From positions 1,817,223-1,881,222 of the forward strand of contig NW_020313044.1 in NCBI RefSeq assembly GCF_003265705.1: a stretch of 64,000 bases of DNA, read 5' to 3'. Both the position numbers and the translations under genes were made by a program. This DNA is from Callorhinus ursinus (taxonomy: Eukaryota > Chordata > Mammalia > Carnivora > Otariidae). The notes under the pieces are model-generated. The model made no database searches. It had not been told where the DNA came from and saw only the letters and a list, made by a program, of their open reading frames with translations. Shown here one piece after another: positions 10,612 to 20,139 of the stretch; position 1 is the stretch's first letter; each line of letters starts with the position of its first letter.

Positions 10612-10800
10612 CTCATCTACTTATCCGAGAGACATTGGGGAGCCAGCTTGGTGCCAGGATCTGTGCAGGGTTCAGGGGCTACATAAGTAAACCAAGGCCA
10701 GTTCCTGTTGTCAGGTGGACAGGATTGTGAGCCAATGTAGAGCATGCTCAGCAGTCAAGTGTGGAGTTGCTCCAAAACTCTGGAACAGACTGACCTTGTT
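10612..10800. other. single-copy DNA, possible L2 remnant
   Basis: The words TGCCAGGATCTGTGCAGGG and CTACATAAGTAAACC hint at an antisense L2 3' end, too diverged to be sure. Confidence 0.35.
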
Positions 10801-10804
10801 AAAA

Positions 10805-11005
10805 ACTGCCTCCATCTCTCACTCCTTTCAGTGTGACTTTAGGCAAATTGTCCTATCCTGGTAAATTTCAGTTTACTCGACTGTGAAATAGGGAGAACAC
10901 TTACCATATAAGGTTGTTGTGAATAGTAAGGGAGATAATCCTGGTAAATTGCTTGGAACAGTGCCTGGCACATTGTAAACCCTTAACAAAGGCCAGTGAG
11001 TATTA
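10805..11005 (+). repeat. MIR fragment, sense
   Basis: TGTGACTTTAGGCAAATTGTCC, TTCAGTTTACTCGACTGTGAAATAGGGA, AAGGTTGTTGTGAATAGTAAGG and GGAACAGTGCCTGGCACATTGTAAA occur in canonical MIR order. Confidence 0.85.
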
Positions 11006-11029
11006 TTTTAAGTATCCTAATGATAATGC

Positions 11030-11170
11030 TGACATTTATTACCCTTTATTGGGTGCTTACTCTGAGCCAGCCATGATGCTAGGGATATAGCAACTGACTT
11101 AACTGTGGCCCTTGTCCTTAAGGGGTCCACAGTCTCTTAGAGGTGACAGATGTGTAAACTGACTGCTGAG
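11030..11170 (-). repeat. L2/MIR fragment, antisense
   Basis: CATTTATTACCCTTTATTGGGTGCTTACTCTGAGCCAG, then GGGATATAGCAACTGA and GTCCACAGTCTCTTAGAGG, the layout of an antisense L2 3' end. Confidence 0.6.
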
Positions 11171-11214
11171 AATGTGTGATCACTGCCATCATCACTCTAA
11201 GAGCTGTCATCTTC

Positions 11215-11560
11215 TGAGCCATGACCATGTGTCAGGCACAATACTAGGTTTCCAAGATACATTCATCGGGACGCCTGGGTGGCTCAGTCGGTTAAAGCGT
11301 CTGCCTTTGGCTCAGATCATGATCCCAGGGTCCTGGGATTGAGCCCCACATTGGGCTCCTTGCTCAGCGGGGAGCCTGCTTCTTCCTATTCTTCTGTGTG
11401 CTCTCTCGCGCTCTCTCTCTCAAATAAATAAATCTTGCGGGGGGGGGGGACACATTTATCTCTAGTTCCTCCCTAATCCTGCAAGGGCGATATTACCCCC
11501 ATTTTACAGATGTTCTGTAGTAATTAGTAACTTGCTCATGATCAGGCTGTTTGCAGAGTC
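11215..11560 (-). repeat. MIR fragment, antisense, split by a SINE
   Basis: Left part CATGTGTCAGGCACAATACTAGGTTTCCAAGATAC; right part after the SINE (11452 onward) CCCCCATTTTACAGATG and AGTAACTTGCTCATG. The two halves join into one antisense MIR across the insertion. Confidence 0.7.
11268..11451 (+). mobile_element. Can-SINE, sense, with a G-run in place of poly(A)
   Basis: Head GGGACGCCTGGGTGGCTCAG, a CT-rich body and AAATAAATAAATCTT, then an 11-G run (11439-11449) where poly(A) is expected. Duplication ACATTCATC (11259-11267) against ACATTTATC (11452-11460). Confidence 0.88.
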
Positions 11561-11627
11561 AAGTACTGAGTTGAAGGAGGGTGATCAGCTCTGCCTAAAA
11601 AGGGATCGGGCAGGAGGGGGCGGTGTT

Positions 11628-11831
11628 TGGGGGTTGCACCTGGGTGGCTCAGTTGTTGGGTGTCTGTCTTCGGCTCTGGTCGTGATCCCGGGGTCCTGGG
11701 ATCAAGCCCCGCATCGGGCTCCCTGCTCCTCGGGAAGCCTGCTTCTCCCTCTCCCACTCCCCCTGCTTGTGTTCCCTCTCTCTCCGTGTCTCTCTTTGTC
11801 AAATAAATAAATAAATAAATCTTTAAAAAAA
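11628..11831 (+). mobile_element. Can-SINE, sense
   Basis: Diverged head (TTGCACCTGGGTGGCTCAG), intact body and (AAAT)n-AAATCTTTAAAAAA tail, followed by seven Gs. The flanks are G-rich, so I cannot define a clean target-site duplication. Confidence 0.85.
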
Positions 11832-11839
11832 GGGGGGGA

Positions 11840-12095
11840 TCAGGGAAGCCTGTAGAAAGAGGTGATCTTTGATCAGGATTTTGAAGAATGAGTAGGAGTT
11901 TTCCAGGAGCCAGTATGGGGAAGGAGTTAAATGCCACAGCACTTCTGTGGGTCTGGGGCAGGACTGGAGCTGCAAGCAGCTCAGCCCAGGCCCAAGCTCT
12001 TTGTGTCCCATCTTAGGGAACGCTAAACAGGACCATGATTCCCTGCACACACCCTGACAGCCATCGTCTTATGTCCAAAACCATATCGTAACCTA
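11840..12095. other. single-copy DNA, weak L2-like texture
   Basis: GATCTTTGATCAGGATTTTGAAGAATGAGTAGGAGTTTTCCAG resembles an antisense L2 segment. Nothing else is recognised. Confidence 0.35.
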
Positions 12096-12107
12096 CATGA
12101 AGGGTGA

Positions 12108-12252
12108 TTTTTTTTTAAGATTTTATTATTATTTTTTAAGTATTCTCCACACCCAATGCAGGGCTCGAACTCACAACCCTGAGATCAAGAGTCACAAGCC
12201 CCTTCCGCCACCCCCCTCCCGCCCCCACCGACTGAGCCAGCCAGGTGTTCCA
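12108..12252 (-). mobile_element. older-type Can-SINE, antisense
   Basis: TTTTAAGTATTCTCCACACCCAATGCAGGGCTCGAACTCACAACCCTGAGATCAAGAG and a head ending CCGACTGAGCCAGCCAGGTG. It lacks the CT-rich region of the other copies, so it is a different and older subfamily. A C-rich expansion sits at 12200-12230. Duplication AAGGGTGA at 12100-12107 and 12253-12260. Confidence 0.82.
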
Positions 12253-12260
12253 AAGGGTGA

Positions 12261-12472
12261 GTATTTTATTTTTAATTTTTTTAATTTTTAAAAAATATTT
12301 TATTTATTTATTTGACAGAGAGTGAGAGAGGGAACACAAGCAGGGGGAGTGGGAGAGGGAGAAGCAGGCTTCCCGCTGAGCAGGGAGCTTGATGTGGGGC
12401 TCGATCCCAGGACCCTGAGACCATGACTTGAGCTGAAGGCAAACAGTTAACGACTGAGCCACCCAGGTGCCC
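12261..12472 (-). mobile_element. Can-SINE, antisense, inserted beside the previous SINE
   Basis: T/A-rich tail, ATATTTTATTTATTTATTTGACAGAG, full body and a CTGAGCCACCCAGGTGCCC head. It reuses the flank of the preceding SINE: AAGGGTGAGTATTTTA at 12253-12268 against AAGGGTGATTATTTTT from 12473, so AAGGGTGA occurs three times in 380 bp. Confidence 0.88.
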
Positions 12473-12481
12473 AAGGGTGAT

Positions 12482-12724
12482 TATTTTTAAAGAGCATACA
12501 GTCAGCAGGCCTGTAATCTCAGGATTTCAGCCGAGGCCCAGAATTGAAATAACTGCATGGGCATGGAGTCCCTCTCCCCACATCCATTGACCTCACCGAG
12601 GGCACAGCAAGTGAGGGGTGTGGATTGAGATCGCCAAGGAGGCCGAGAGGCACTGACTGGGCTGGAGTCAGGGAGACAGTCTCAGTGACCTTGCAAAGGC
12701 CCCACCAGATTTGGGGCAGATACA
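12482..12724. other. single-copy DNA, nothing recognised
   Basis: No repeat or gene signature. Confidence 0.5.
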
Positions 12725-12740
12725 TGAAACCCCTTCCTTT

Positions 12741-12925
12741 TTTTAAAGATTTTATTTATTTATTCATGAGAGACAGAGGGGGGGAGAGAGAGAGAGAGAG
12801 AGAGGGGCAGAGGGAGAAGCAGGCTTCCAAGGAGCAGGGAGCCCGATGCTGGACTCAATCCCAGGACCCTGGGATCATGACCTGAGCTGAAGGAAGACGC
12901 TTAACGACTGAGCCACCCAGGCACC
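12741..12925 (-). mobile_element. Can-SINE, antisense, with perfect 16-bp duplication
   Basis: Complete copy with an expanded (GA)n run at 12782-12804. The duplication TGAAACCCCTTCCTTT at 12725-12740 and 12926-12941 is perfect, which suggests a comparatively recent insertion. Confidence 0.95.
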
Positions 12926-12941
12926 TGAAACCCCTTCCTTT

Positions 12942-13955
12942 CTTATAGTCATTTCCCCTCCACTCTCCCTCTCTGCCTCTTCACTCCTCTCACACCCGAC
13001 AGCAGCTGAAGAGGAGGCAGCCATCTTGGTGCAGTCACAGGCCTGGTGGACGGAGCCAGGATGTGGCGTGAGGATCCATCTGGCTCGTTCCACACCCAGG
13101 GAAATCGGGACTCATCATCATTAACATTCTGTTTCCGTACTCAGATCAAGCAGAAGCAGGCATCCTGTGCTAAAGACAGTGGCAAGGGGGAGACTCCTGG
13201 AGCAAAGCAGCCTTCAGAGCTCAGACCCCAAGTCTCAGGGCCACCCCCCCATCAGCAGCAGAGTGAGGTGCTTCCAGGGCAGTGGGAGGCTTGAGACAGA
13301 CATGCGGAGGGGCAAGGGGTGGAAACTGTATGACTGTAAGGTGGTGAGGCTTTGGTGCATGAGACAGACAGAATTTCAGGTGTTCTCCAAACTCCTGCTT
13401 GAATAATGTGACTTTTGGAGGAAAGATGATGGACAAGGTACAGCCCTGAGGCTGACCCACCCTCCACCCTCTCCTTGAAGCAGCCCCCACCAACTTCACA
13501 GGCCCGGTTCCTCCCTCACATCAAGAAGCAGTCCTGGGAGGCAGTGGCCCCCACAAGAAGCAAGAAGCACGTGCACATTCCAATAAAACACTCAAAGAGG
13601 CAATTATTTCTGGGCTGCCTATCCCAGCCCAGAGTACCAGCAGATTTTCAGAGCTGCTGTCATTGCCTCTGGCTGTTGGCAAAATTAAACTTACTGAGAA
13701 AAGAGAATGAGCTGGCCCCCAGCTCATGGGGTTTGGAATCATTTGCTTGCTGGAGGCTGTCAGTGTGGGGGCTAGGGAGGTAGGGGTGGGGGTGGGAACA
13801 GGGAGGAGATTATGGAGCAAGCAAAGTAGCATGGTAGACCCCCACCAGGAAGCAGTCATCTTACCATGTACATTAAAGTGTGTGCAGAACATGTATCAGG
13901 TCTGCATGTCACCTCCTGGGAGGTGCTCTCGGTACGGGCCGGGACCTTGGTGCTC
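12942..13955. other. single-copy DNA, no gene supported
   Basis: About 1 kb with overlapping frames on both strands (up to 123 codons at 13521-13892, minus) and no family resemblance. No named repeats. Confidence 0.45.
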
Positions 13956-13957
13956 TC

Positions 13958-14032
13958 GATTGCTTCTGCATCCCCAGTGCCTGGCACATAGTAGATGCTC
14001 AGTAAACAGATACTGATTCCTGAATGAGTGCG
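13958..14032 (+). repeat. L2 3' end, sense
   Basis: CATCCCCAGTGCCTGGCACATAGTAGATGCTCAGTAAA and CTGAATGAGTG form the terminal segment of L2. Confidence 0.8.
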
Positions 14033-14329
14033 CACACTTAGGAACTAGGCCAGAGTCTTGTCATAAACCCTGAGAATCTTCCCAGCCTTTCAGCCCACAC
14101 AGGTCACATGGAGGTGCTTGAGGAGCACATCAGGGCCCTGCCTCCTTACACTTTTCTTGGAATGATGCTGCAGGAAACTTAGTAAACTCCCAAAAAACGG
14201 ACACGAAGGGGTGGGCGGTGGCCTGGTTGGACACCTTACAGAGAGGAGGTGCCTTCTGGGGCCTCAGACCCCCGAAGTTCCCTCTGCCGTCTGTGTCAGG
14301 AACGGGTGCCTGCCCAGACCAGCATCCCC
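14033..14329. other. single-copy DNA, nothing recognised
   Basis: No repeat or gene signature. Confidence 0.5.
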
Positions 14330-14640
14330 CCTGCCTCTTCGGATGCGAAAGCTCATCCCTGCTTATTTTCAGCCTCCCTCTCCAGCCTCACTTGAGTCAT
14401 CTTACTCTCTGGGATACATCTTATGCCTTACTTCACATTCCCTCAGTCTCACCTCTTACTCTGGCCACTGCTACGACAGACAGCTTCACACGGGCTTCAT
14501 CTGTTCAAGGGCTGTGACCCCACCGCACCTCACCCTCGGGCCCCTGACCTTGTCCTCTGGCTCTCTGCCCCAGGGCTTCATTGTGCCCAGGGGACTTCTT
14601 GGCTTTCCAGCCTGAAGTGCAGGATTGTTAATGCCTTGAG
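14330..14640 (+). repeat. possible L2 fragment, sense
   Basis: Pyrimidine-rich text with CTCCAGCCTCACTTGAGTCATCTTACTCTC and CTGCCCCAGGGCTTCATTGTGCC resembles a degraded sense L2 3' region. The resemblance is weak. Confidence 0.35.
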
Positions 14641-14736
14641 GGCAACTCTTGACAGAGTGGGTGGGAATACCCAGAGAGACGTTTCCCTCTTACTTGCCCC
14701 AGGTCATGGTTCAAGATCCTTAATAAATCTTTGCAG

Positions 14737-14945
14737 GGGATGCCTGGGTGGCTCAGTTGGTTAAGTGGCTGCGTTGGACTCAGGTCATGATCCCAGGGTC
14801 CTGGGATCAAGCCCCGAATCTCTGGCTCCCTGCTCAGTGGGGAGCCTGCTTCTCCCTCTGCCTCTGCCTGCCACTCCCCTGGCTTGTGTTCTCTCTCTCT
14901 CTCTCTCTCTCTGACAAAATAAATAAGTAAATAAAATCTTTGAAA
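14737..14945 (+). mobile_element. Can-SINE, sense
   Basis: GGGATGCCTGGGTGGCTCAG head, a body with an expanded (CT)n run, AAATAAGTAAATAAAATCTTTGAAAA tail. Duplication AATAAATCTTTGCAG (14722-14736) against AATAAATATTTTCAG (14946-14960). Confidence 0.9.
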
Positions 14946-15049
14946 AATAAATATTTTCAGAATTCACCCTGGTTGCTTAAAGCCATGACCGACTCAGTCA
15001 TACATTCAGACATTCTCTCCTGAGCTCTCCTTGGCTCACTTCTCTGACC

Positions 15050-15260
15050 CTCACCCCCTGCTCCCTGGATCACAGCCTTTGTCACAGCTTTTGTCCCACG
15101 GCTGGCTTTCGGGGGGACTCTGGCTTCCTCACTTCTCTTTGCCCTTTGCCCTCTCTGTCTAGCCACTCTGGTTTCCTCTCAGTTCGTCAGCTCTTTCTCA
15201 CCTCAGGACTTTCAAACAAGCTTTTCCCACTACCTGGAGTGCTTTTTCTCTCTGGTCCCT
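15050..15260 (+). repeat. L2 fragment, sense
   Basis: GTCTAGCCACTCTGGTTTCCTCTCAG, CCTCAGGACTTTCAAACAAGCTTTTCCCACTACCTGGAGTGCTTTT follows the L2 3' region order. Confidence 0.65.
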
Positions 15261-15264
15261 TGGC

Positions 15265-15505
15265 TGAGACCTGAAGGAGGCAGCCATGAGAAGGAAGCTC
15301 CAGGAAAAGAATGTTCCCAGGCTGAGGGAACAGCCAGTGCAAGAGCCCTGAGGCAGGAATGAACTTGGCATATTCAGGATAGAGCAAGGTTTTTGTAGCT
15401 AGAGGACAGTGAGAGGGGAGAGGGTCACAAAATGCAGTTGCACAGGACAGGTCTCAGACCAAAGGTGGTTTTGTGGACCATAGTAGAGAGTTTGCACTTT
15501 AAACG
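15265..15505 (-). repeat. L2 fragment, antisense
   Basis: AAGAATGTTCCCAGGCTGAGGGAACAGCCAGTGCAAGAGCCCTGAGGCAGGAATGAACTTGGCATATTC matches an antisense L2 3' region well. The adjacent sense and antisense L2 pieces make an old inverted pair. Confidence 0.8.
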
Positions 15506-15507
15506 CA

Positions 15508-15615
15508 TCAGGAAGCAAGCTCCCCGTGTACAGGGATTATGTTTATCTGATTCACTGCTGGGCTCCCGTATGTAGTAGGCACTCCATAAATATCTGTGAA
15601 ATGAATGAATAAAAT
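15508..15615 (+). repeat. L2 3' end, sense
   Basis: TACAGGGATTATGTTTATCTGATTCACTG then GTAGTAGGCACTCCATAAATATCTGTGAAATGAATGAAT, the canonical L2 terminus. Confidence 0.82.
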
Positions 15616-15786
15616 CCTTACCTGTATCCATGTCCTAACCACTCTTTGCCCCACACCAGGTGACCGAGTTGCCCTCTCTTCTAAGATGACAGCTCCTGGG
15701 AGAGAGAGGGTCAGGTTGGATTTGTTTTATCCTGAGAGAATCCTCTGGAAGTGACTACCCCGGGCACTGCCTGCCTTGGGCTCAGG

Positions 15787-15912
15787 CTCTCCTCTCCTCT
15801 CCTCTCCTCTCCTCTCCTCTCCTCTCCTCTCCTCTCCTCTCCTCTCCTCTCCTCTCCTCCCCTTCCCTCCCCTCCCCTCCCCTCCCCTCCCCTCCCTTCT
15901 GTCCTCTCCTCT
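15787..15912. repeat. (CTCCT)n pyrimidine array
   Basis: About 73 bp of nearly perfect CTCTC-type pentamers, followed by (CCCTC)n and degenerate CT units. It is almost purely pyrimidine on the plus strand. The Glu/Arg/Gly-rich minus-strand frames here are low-complexity artefacts. Confidence 0.95.
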
Positions 15913-16620
15913 CTTCTCACAGTCAATCCTAATGCTGTTGCTCACTTAGCTGGCTCTGCTGGGCTCTGCTCCGGACACCATTACTCACCTTCCTCAGTTC
16001 TCAGCTTCCTGAACGAGCAGCTGTCTTGTCTTCAGTTTGCAACAGGCCTCCCCCTGCCTGCTGCTTCCTGGGGAAACTAAGGTCTGGGGTGGGAGTGTAA
16101 AGCTCAGAGAAGGGCCCTAGTCTTCCTCCCTGCTCCCCTCCAGCTCTGAAGTAGGAGAGAGGACAGGAAAAAGGATTATCTCTGCACAAAGGAAGAGGCA
16201 AGCGGAAGATAGCTGAAGTTTAGGGGTATATTATAAAGGGGGGACCTGGCATCCCTGCTTAAAAGAGTCCAAGGAAGGGACAAGTAACAAGCTGAGATAG
16301 CAGCAGGAAGAACTAAGGCAGGACTGAAGGAGATCAAACTCATTCTGTTGGGCAACTGAGGCCAGAGAGCCTCTGCTTGGCTGATGGTCTCTCCTGGGGT
16401 GGTCAGTCTCTGCCCTGTTACTATTCTCCATATGTGAAGGCAGGAGGGTGACAGAACCTTGTACAGGCCCTGCCAAATACCAGAGAACACTTGATTGAGC
16501 TTCCTTGATGACTCTTGGTTGATCTGAGGCAGCCCTGGGTAGGGACGTTCACCAAGGGGCCAAGGTGACAGGGTTTCCACACTGCTGTGCCACAGTAAGA
16601 AACTGTACCTGGCAGGGGCC
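15913..16620. other. single-copy DNA, nothing recognised
   Basis: No repeat family. A 134-codon minus-strand frame (16176-16580) has no family resemblance. Confidence 0.45.
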
Positions 16621-16637
16621 CTTCAGAAAAGAGATGG

Positions 16638-16969
16638 CAGGGGCACCTGGGTGGCGCAGTCGGTGAAGCATTGATCGGATTCTTGCTCTCGGCTCAGGTC
16701 ATGATCTCAGGGTTGTGAGATCGAGCCCCGAGTAGGGCTCCACGCTGGGCCTGGAGCCTGCTTGAGATTCTCTCTCTGCCCCCACCTTTTAAAAAGATTT
16801 TATTTATTTATTTGAGAGAGCATGTGCACGAACGCGAGTGGGGGAGGGGCAGAGGGAGAGGGATAAGCAGGCTCCCCGCTGAGCGGGAAGCCCCAGGCTG
16901 GATCCCAGCACCATGAGACCAAGACCTGGGCCAAACTGAGCCACCCAGGTGCCACCACCCCCTTAAAAA
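16638..16969 (+). mobile_element. Can-SINE, sense, split by an antisense SINE
   Basis: Head GGGGCACCTGGGTGGCGCAG and a body ending CTGCCCCCACCTTTT; after the inner element the tail resumes as CCCCCTTAAAAAAG. Outer duplication AGAAAAGAGATGG (16625-16637) against AGAAAAGAAATGG (16970-16982). Confidence 0.85.
16791..16952 (-). mobile_element. Can-SINE, antisense, nested in the tail of another SINE
   Basis: AAAGATTTTATTTATTTATTTGAGAGAG to CTGAGCCACCCAGGTG, shorter than usual because part of the head half is missing. It is inserted where the host body meets its A-tail. Confidence 0.82.
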
Positions 16970-16982
16970 AGAAAAGAAATGG

Positions 16983-17790
16983 TACACTGAAGAGGGGCAG
17001 TGAAGGGAATGTTTCCTGGTTGGAGTTACAGGAAACAACGAAGTACCTAGAGGTCCCCAGGGCCTCTCCACAGCTCCACAGAAGAAGGCCTTTCCCAGTT
17101 CTAAGCTGGAAGAGGAATGGATAGAGGAGGGAGTGGTGAGCCAGAACTGGTGAGAGCTGCGCATGGGAGAGCCACTGCCCCACAGGAGCTGTGGCCTTCT
17201 GTAAAGGGACGCAGCTGCTGCCAACACCGAGACCCCGCAGGGGCCGAGCTTGGGGGATACATACCCCTAGGTCTCTCTCCTCTGATCAGCTTGTCTCCTG
17301 CCCTGCCTCCCATCGGCCAAACCCAGCATGGAGCTGCGGGCAAGGAGCCAGGGCAGCACAGTCCACAGGGGCAGCTTCCTGAGGCCCTGAATAGAGCAGA
17401 AAGGATGGAGAGTCAATCAAAAGACTTTCATCTTCTCCTCCTGATATCAGGAGCCTACCTGGTTGCTAAAAAGCTTACAAGTCTCTGTGCCACCTGTGCT
17501 CAGAACCCATTCCATCTCTCAGGCTGAGGTGGACCACGACTGGGCAGGCCCAGGGGAGGCTCCAACCATGTGGGCAAGGATTTCAGTTGCCAAGAGTCTA
17601 CCTCTTTCCCAGCTGTTCAACATCGGGACTCCCAGATGACTCCGTTCTTGTGCCAGGCTTTAGGAACAGGCAGGCTGGGTAATTCTACTTTCCTAACACA
17701 CTCTTGCTCCCATCTGACTCTATTTCAGCTAGATGAAGCAAAAGGTTTCTTCCTGCTTTCCCCTCCATGGGCACTGGCCCCTGCTCCTTA
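16983..17790. other. single-copy DNA, no gene supported
   Basis: Overlapping frames on both strands (139, 127 and 136 codons) have no family resemblance. No named repeat. Confidence 0.45.
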
Positions 17791-17803
17791 TCCTCTGAAA
17801 TTC

Positions 17804-17815
17804 CTTTATATATAT

Positions 17816-17847
<32 letters not shown>

Positions 17848-18001
17848 GTATATATACACACACACATATATACACACACAAACATATATACACATATATA
17901 CACAAACATATATGTATACATATACATATATATGTATATTATATACATATATAATATATACATATATATTAATAAATAAATATATACATATATATATATA
18001 T
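17804..18001. repeat. compound (TA)n/(CA)n microsatellite
   Basis: Nearly 200 bp of alternating TA, TATG and CACA units lying where the A-rich tail of the adjacent antisense SINE should be. It probably grew from that tail. The Tyr/Ile-rich frames here are artefacts. Confidence 0.95.
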
Positions 18002-18092
18002 TTTAAGTTATCTCTACACCCAGCATGGGGCTTGAACTCACAAGCCTGAGATCTAGAGTCACACACTCCACCAAGTGAGCCAGCCAAGTGCC
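18002..18092 (-). mobile_element. older-type Can-SINE, antisense
   Basis: TTTAAGTTATCTCTACACCCAGCATGGGGCTTGAACTCACAAGCCTGAGATC and the head GTGAGCCAGCCAAGTGCC. Flanking words CTGAAATTCC (17794-17803) and CTGAATTTCC (18093-18102) probably bracket the SINE plus its microsatellite tail. Confidence 0.85.
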
Positions 18093-18102
18093 CTGAATTT
18101 CC

Positions 18103-18489
18103 ATTTTGATATGAGGAGGCTAGGGAAAGTTGAGGAGCATCTTGACCCTCTTAGCATTTCAGAGACTGAGAAAGGGCTTCTTCTTGATTGACTTATCCTG
18201 GAAATGCCAAGTCCTGCTCTGCTCCCCCTTAGAACTATTAAATTATTAAATTGCATGGGTTCATTTCTCAACCCTGTTTTGAGTTCCCACCTTGAACCTT
18301 AATTTGTTTCCCTCCTCCATACCAGCACATTTGCTGTCACCTCTGGTGACCTCTAAGGGAGGTCACTCTGATGACCTGGTCACTCTGAGTGAGTGACTTC
18401 ACTCACTTGGTCACTCTGAAGACCTCCAAGGGAGGAACTTGAGGTGGACTCTAAGTTCCGAAGCCTATGGGTCCAGTCGTAAATGTATG
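18103..18489. other. single-copy DNA with repeated GGTCACTCTGA word
   Basis: GGTCACTCTGA occurs at 18361-18371, 18378-18388 and 18409-18419, and the segment is bracketed by two AAGGGAGG words. Half-sites TGACCT (18347), AGGTCA (18360) and TGACCT (18372) alternate in direction. No gene. Confidence 0.45.
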
Positions 18490-19070
18490 CTATGTTATTC
18501 AGGGTTCTCCAGAGCAACAGAACCAATAGGAGCTACAACTATAGATATAAAATGGGAAATGAGATTTATTATAGGAAATTGGCTCACATAATTATGGAGG
18601 GTGAGAAGTCCCATGATCTGCTGTCTGCAAGATGGAGACCCAGGGAAGTTGGTGGTGTAGTTTGAAGGTCTGATAGCCTGAGAACTAATGGTGTAGATTC
18701 CAGTCTGGATCTGAAGGCCTAAGAAGCAGGAGCTTGGAGGGCAGGAGCAGAACTCTGTCCCAGCTCATGCAATCAGCCAGAGAGGGAATTCTACCTCCCT
18801 CCAGCTTTTTGATCTATTTGGGCCTCAACAGATTGGTTAATTTTATGTGACAACTGGGACCCAGGACAGCCAGATATCTAGTTGAACATTATTACCCACC
18901 TGCACGTGGTGGGAGGGGGGCAATCCACTTCACTCAGTCCACCAATTCAAGAGCCAATCTCCTCCATAAACACCCTCACGGACACACCCAGATATAATAT
19001 TTAACCAGATATCTGGACATGCTGTGTCCCAGTCAAGTTGACATATAAAATTAACCATTGCAAATACCTA
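18490..19070. repeat. ancient dispersed repeat, class not assigned
   Basis: Starts GTTATTCAGGGTTCTCCAGAGCAACAGAACCAATAGGAG and ends GTCAAGTTGACATATAAAATTAACCATTGCA, with a middle of the type GGCTCACATAATTATGGAGG. I recognise it as a family common across placental mammals, but I cannot assign it to an LTR, L1 or DNA class from memory. Confidence 0.6.
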
Positions 19071-19209
19071 CAAGTTCAGGTAATTGCTCCATCTTTCCTC
19101 TCTCCCCACGCTCCAAGAGCAAAGAGGCCTTAGGTTTTCCCAATGCTCACACCTTGTAGAAAATGGCTGGCCTTTCCACTATCCATTTGCCCTGGCACCA
19201 GCTTTGGGG
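19071..19209. other. single-copy DNA before inverted-repeat arm
   Basis: Nothing recognised. Sequence similarity to the second arm begins at 19210. Confidence 0.5.
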
Positions 19210-19432
19210 ATTTGGCTTGGAGCACTGCTTCAGCAGTTACAATTTTGGTGGACTGTTCATTAAATCTCCTTCCACTGCTTGGCCAAGGGTTTGACATGGG
19301 ACCCAAGCTAGGCCAATCAGATAGTCTTTTCCCCTTGAATCTTGAATGGAATGACATGAAAATGGAATTGACTGATCCCCTAAGGCGGTACCATGAAGAA
19401 ATTATCCTTAGGGACGCCTGGGTGGTTCAGTC
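19210..19432 (+). repeat. inverted duplication, left arm
   Basis: These 223 bp recur in inverted orientation at 20140-20362 with six mismatches and no indels (about 97% identity by hand alignment). The arm includes one copy of a SINE target-site duplication (19396-19410) and the first 22 bp of that SINE. Confidence 0.95.
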
Positions 19433-19612
19433 ATTTGAGCAGCTGCCTTCCTCTGAGGTCATGATCCCTAGGTCCTGGGATTGAGCCCCACATTGTCGCC
19501 GTGTCCAGGGCTTCCTGCTCAGCGGGAAGTCTGCTTCTCCTGCTTCTTCTTCTGCCCCTCCCCCCCCACTCATGCTCACTCTCTCAAATAAATAAAATTT
19601 AAAAAAAAAGGA
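19411..19612 (+). mobile_element. Can-SINE, sense, straddling the inverted-repeat boundary
   Basis: GGGACGCCTGGGTGGTTCAG head, a C-rich variant body, AAATAAATAAAATTTAAAAA tail. Perfect duplication AAGAAATTATCCTTA at 19396-19410 and 19613-19627. Only its first 22 bases are shared with the second arm. Confidence 0.93.
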
Positions 19613-19627
19613 AAGAAATTATCCTTA

Positions 19628-20139
19628 GTCCCAGCTCCCTTGATTTCACCGCCCTGGTTCCTCATCTTTCTGGGATAGCCTCTTCGGTATTTGATTCTGT
19701 GAGCCTTCTCCATTTCTTTTGAATATAATCATCTTTTGCTTACAGTAACTAGAGTTTTTCTGTTGCTTGTAACCACACATTCTTACCAATACAAACTGCT
19801 ACTCTCTTAGAGGAGCTGAGTGGTCTGCCCCTTGAGTGGGCTCATATCTAGAATCTCTGGCTTAGATTAAAATCTCGTTGAGTCCTGGAATGAGAGGAAA
19901 GAGAGCTCCTGCTACTAGTGGTTGCTTGTCACGTCTCCTCTCAGAACCCGTTCTTTGTTGCCTGACTCATCAGGACCCACCCCCAGCCTGACTTCTAGGT
20001 CTCTATGCTCAGCTCACAGCCTGAAATAGCCACGCTTATCTCTCTTGACTCCCTGTCACAAGTCCTGCAGCCAGATCAAGCTGGTCTCCTTGTTATTTTC
20101 CACAAATAGCAAACTCATTCCTGTGCTGTGCCTTTGCTC
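19628..20139. other. spacer of the inverted duplication, single-copy
   Basis: With the rest of the SINE this makes a 707-bp spacer between the arms. No gene or named repeat. Confidence 0.5.

Noticed and set aside
12100..12480. CRISPR-like spaced direct repeats (AAGGGTGA)
   Set aside because: Three 8-bp copies explained as SINE target-site duplications; the host is a mammal.
15711..15945. Glu/Arg/Gly-rich open frames
   Set aside because: Translation of a pyrimidine pentamer microsatellite.
17570..18087. Tyr/Ile-rich frames of 92-159 codons
   Set aside because: Translation of a TA/CA microsatellite.
18490..19070. Firm class assignment of the ancient repeat
   Set aside because: I recognise it as a placental dispersed repeat, but could not decide from memory between LTR, L1 and DNA classes.
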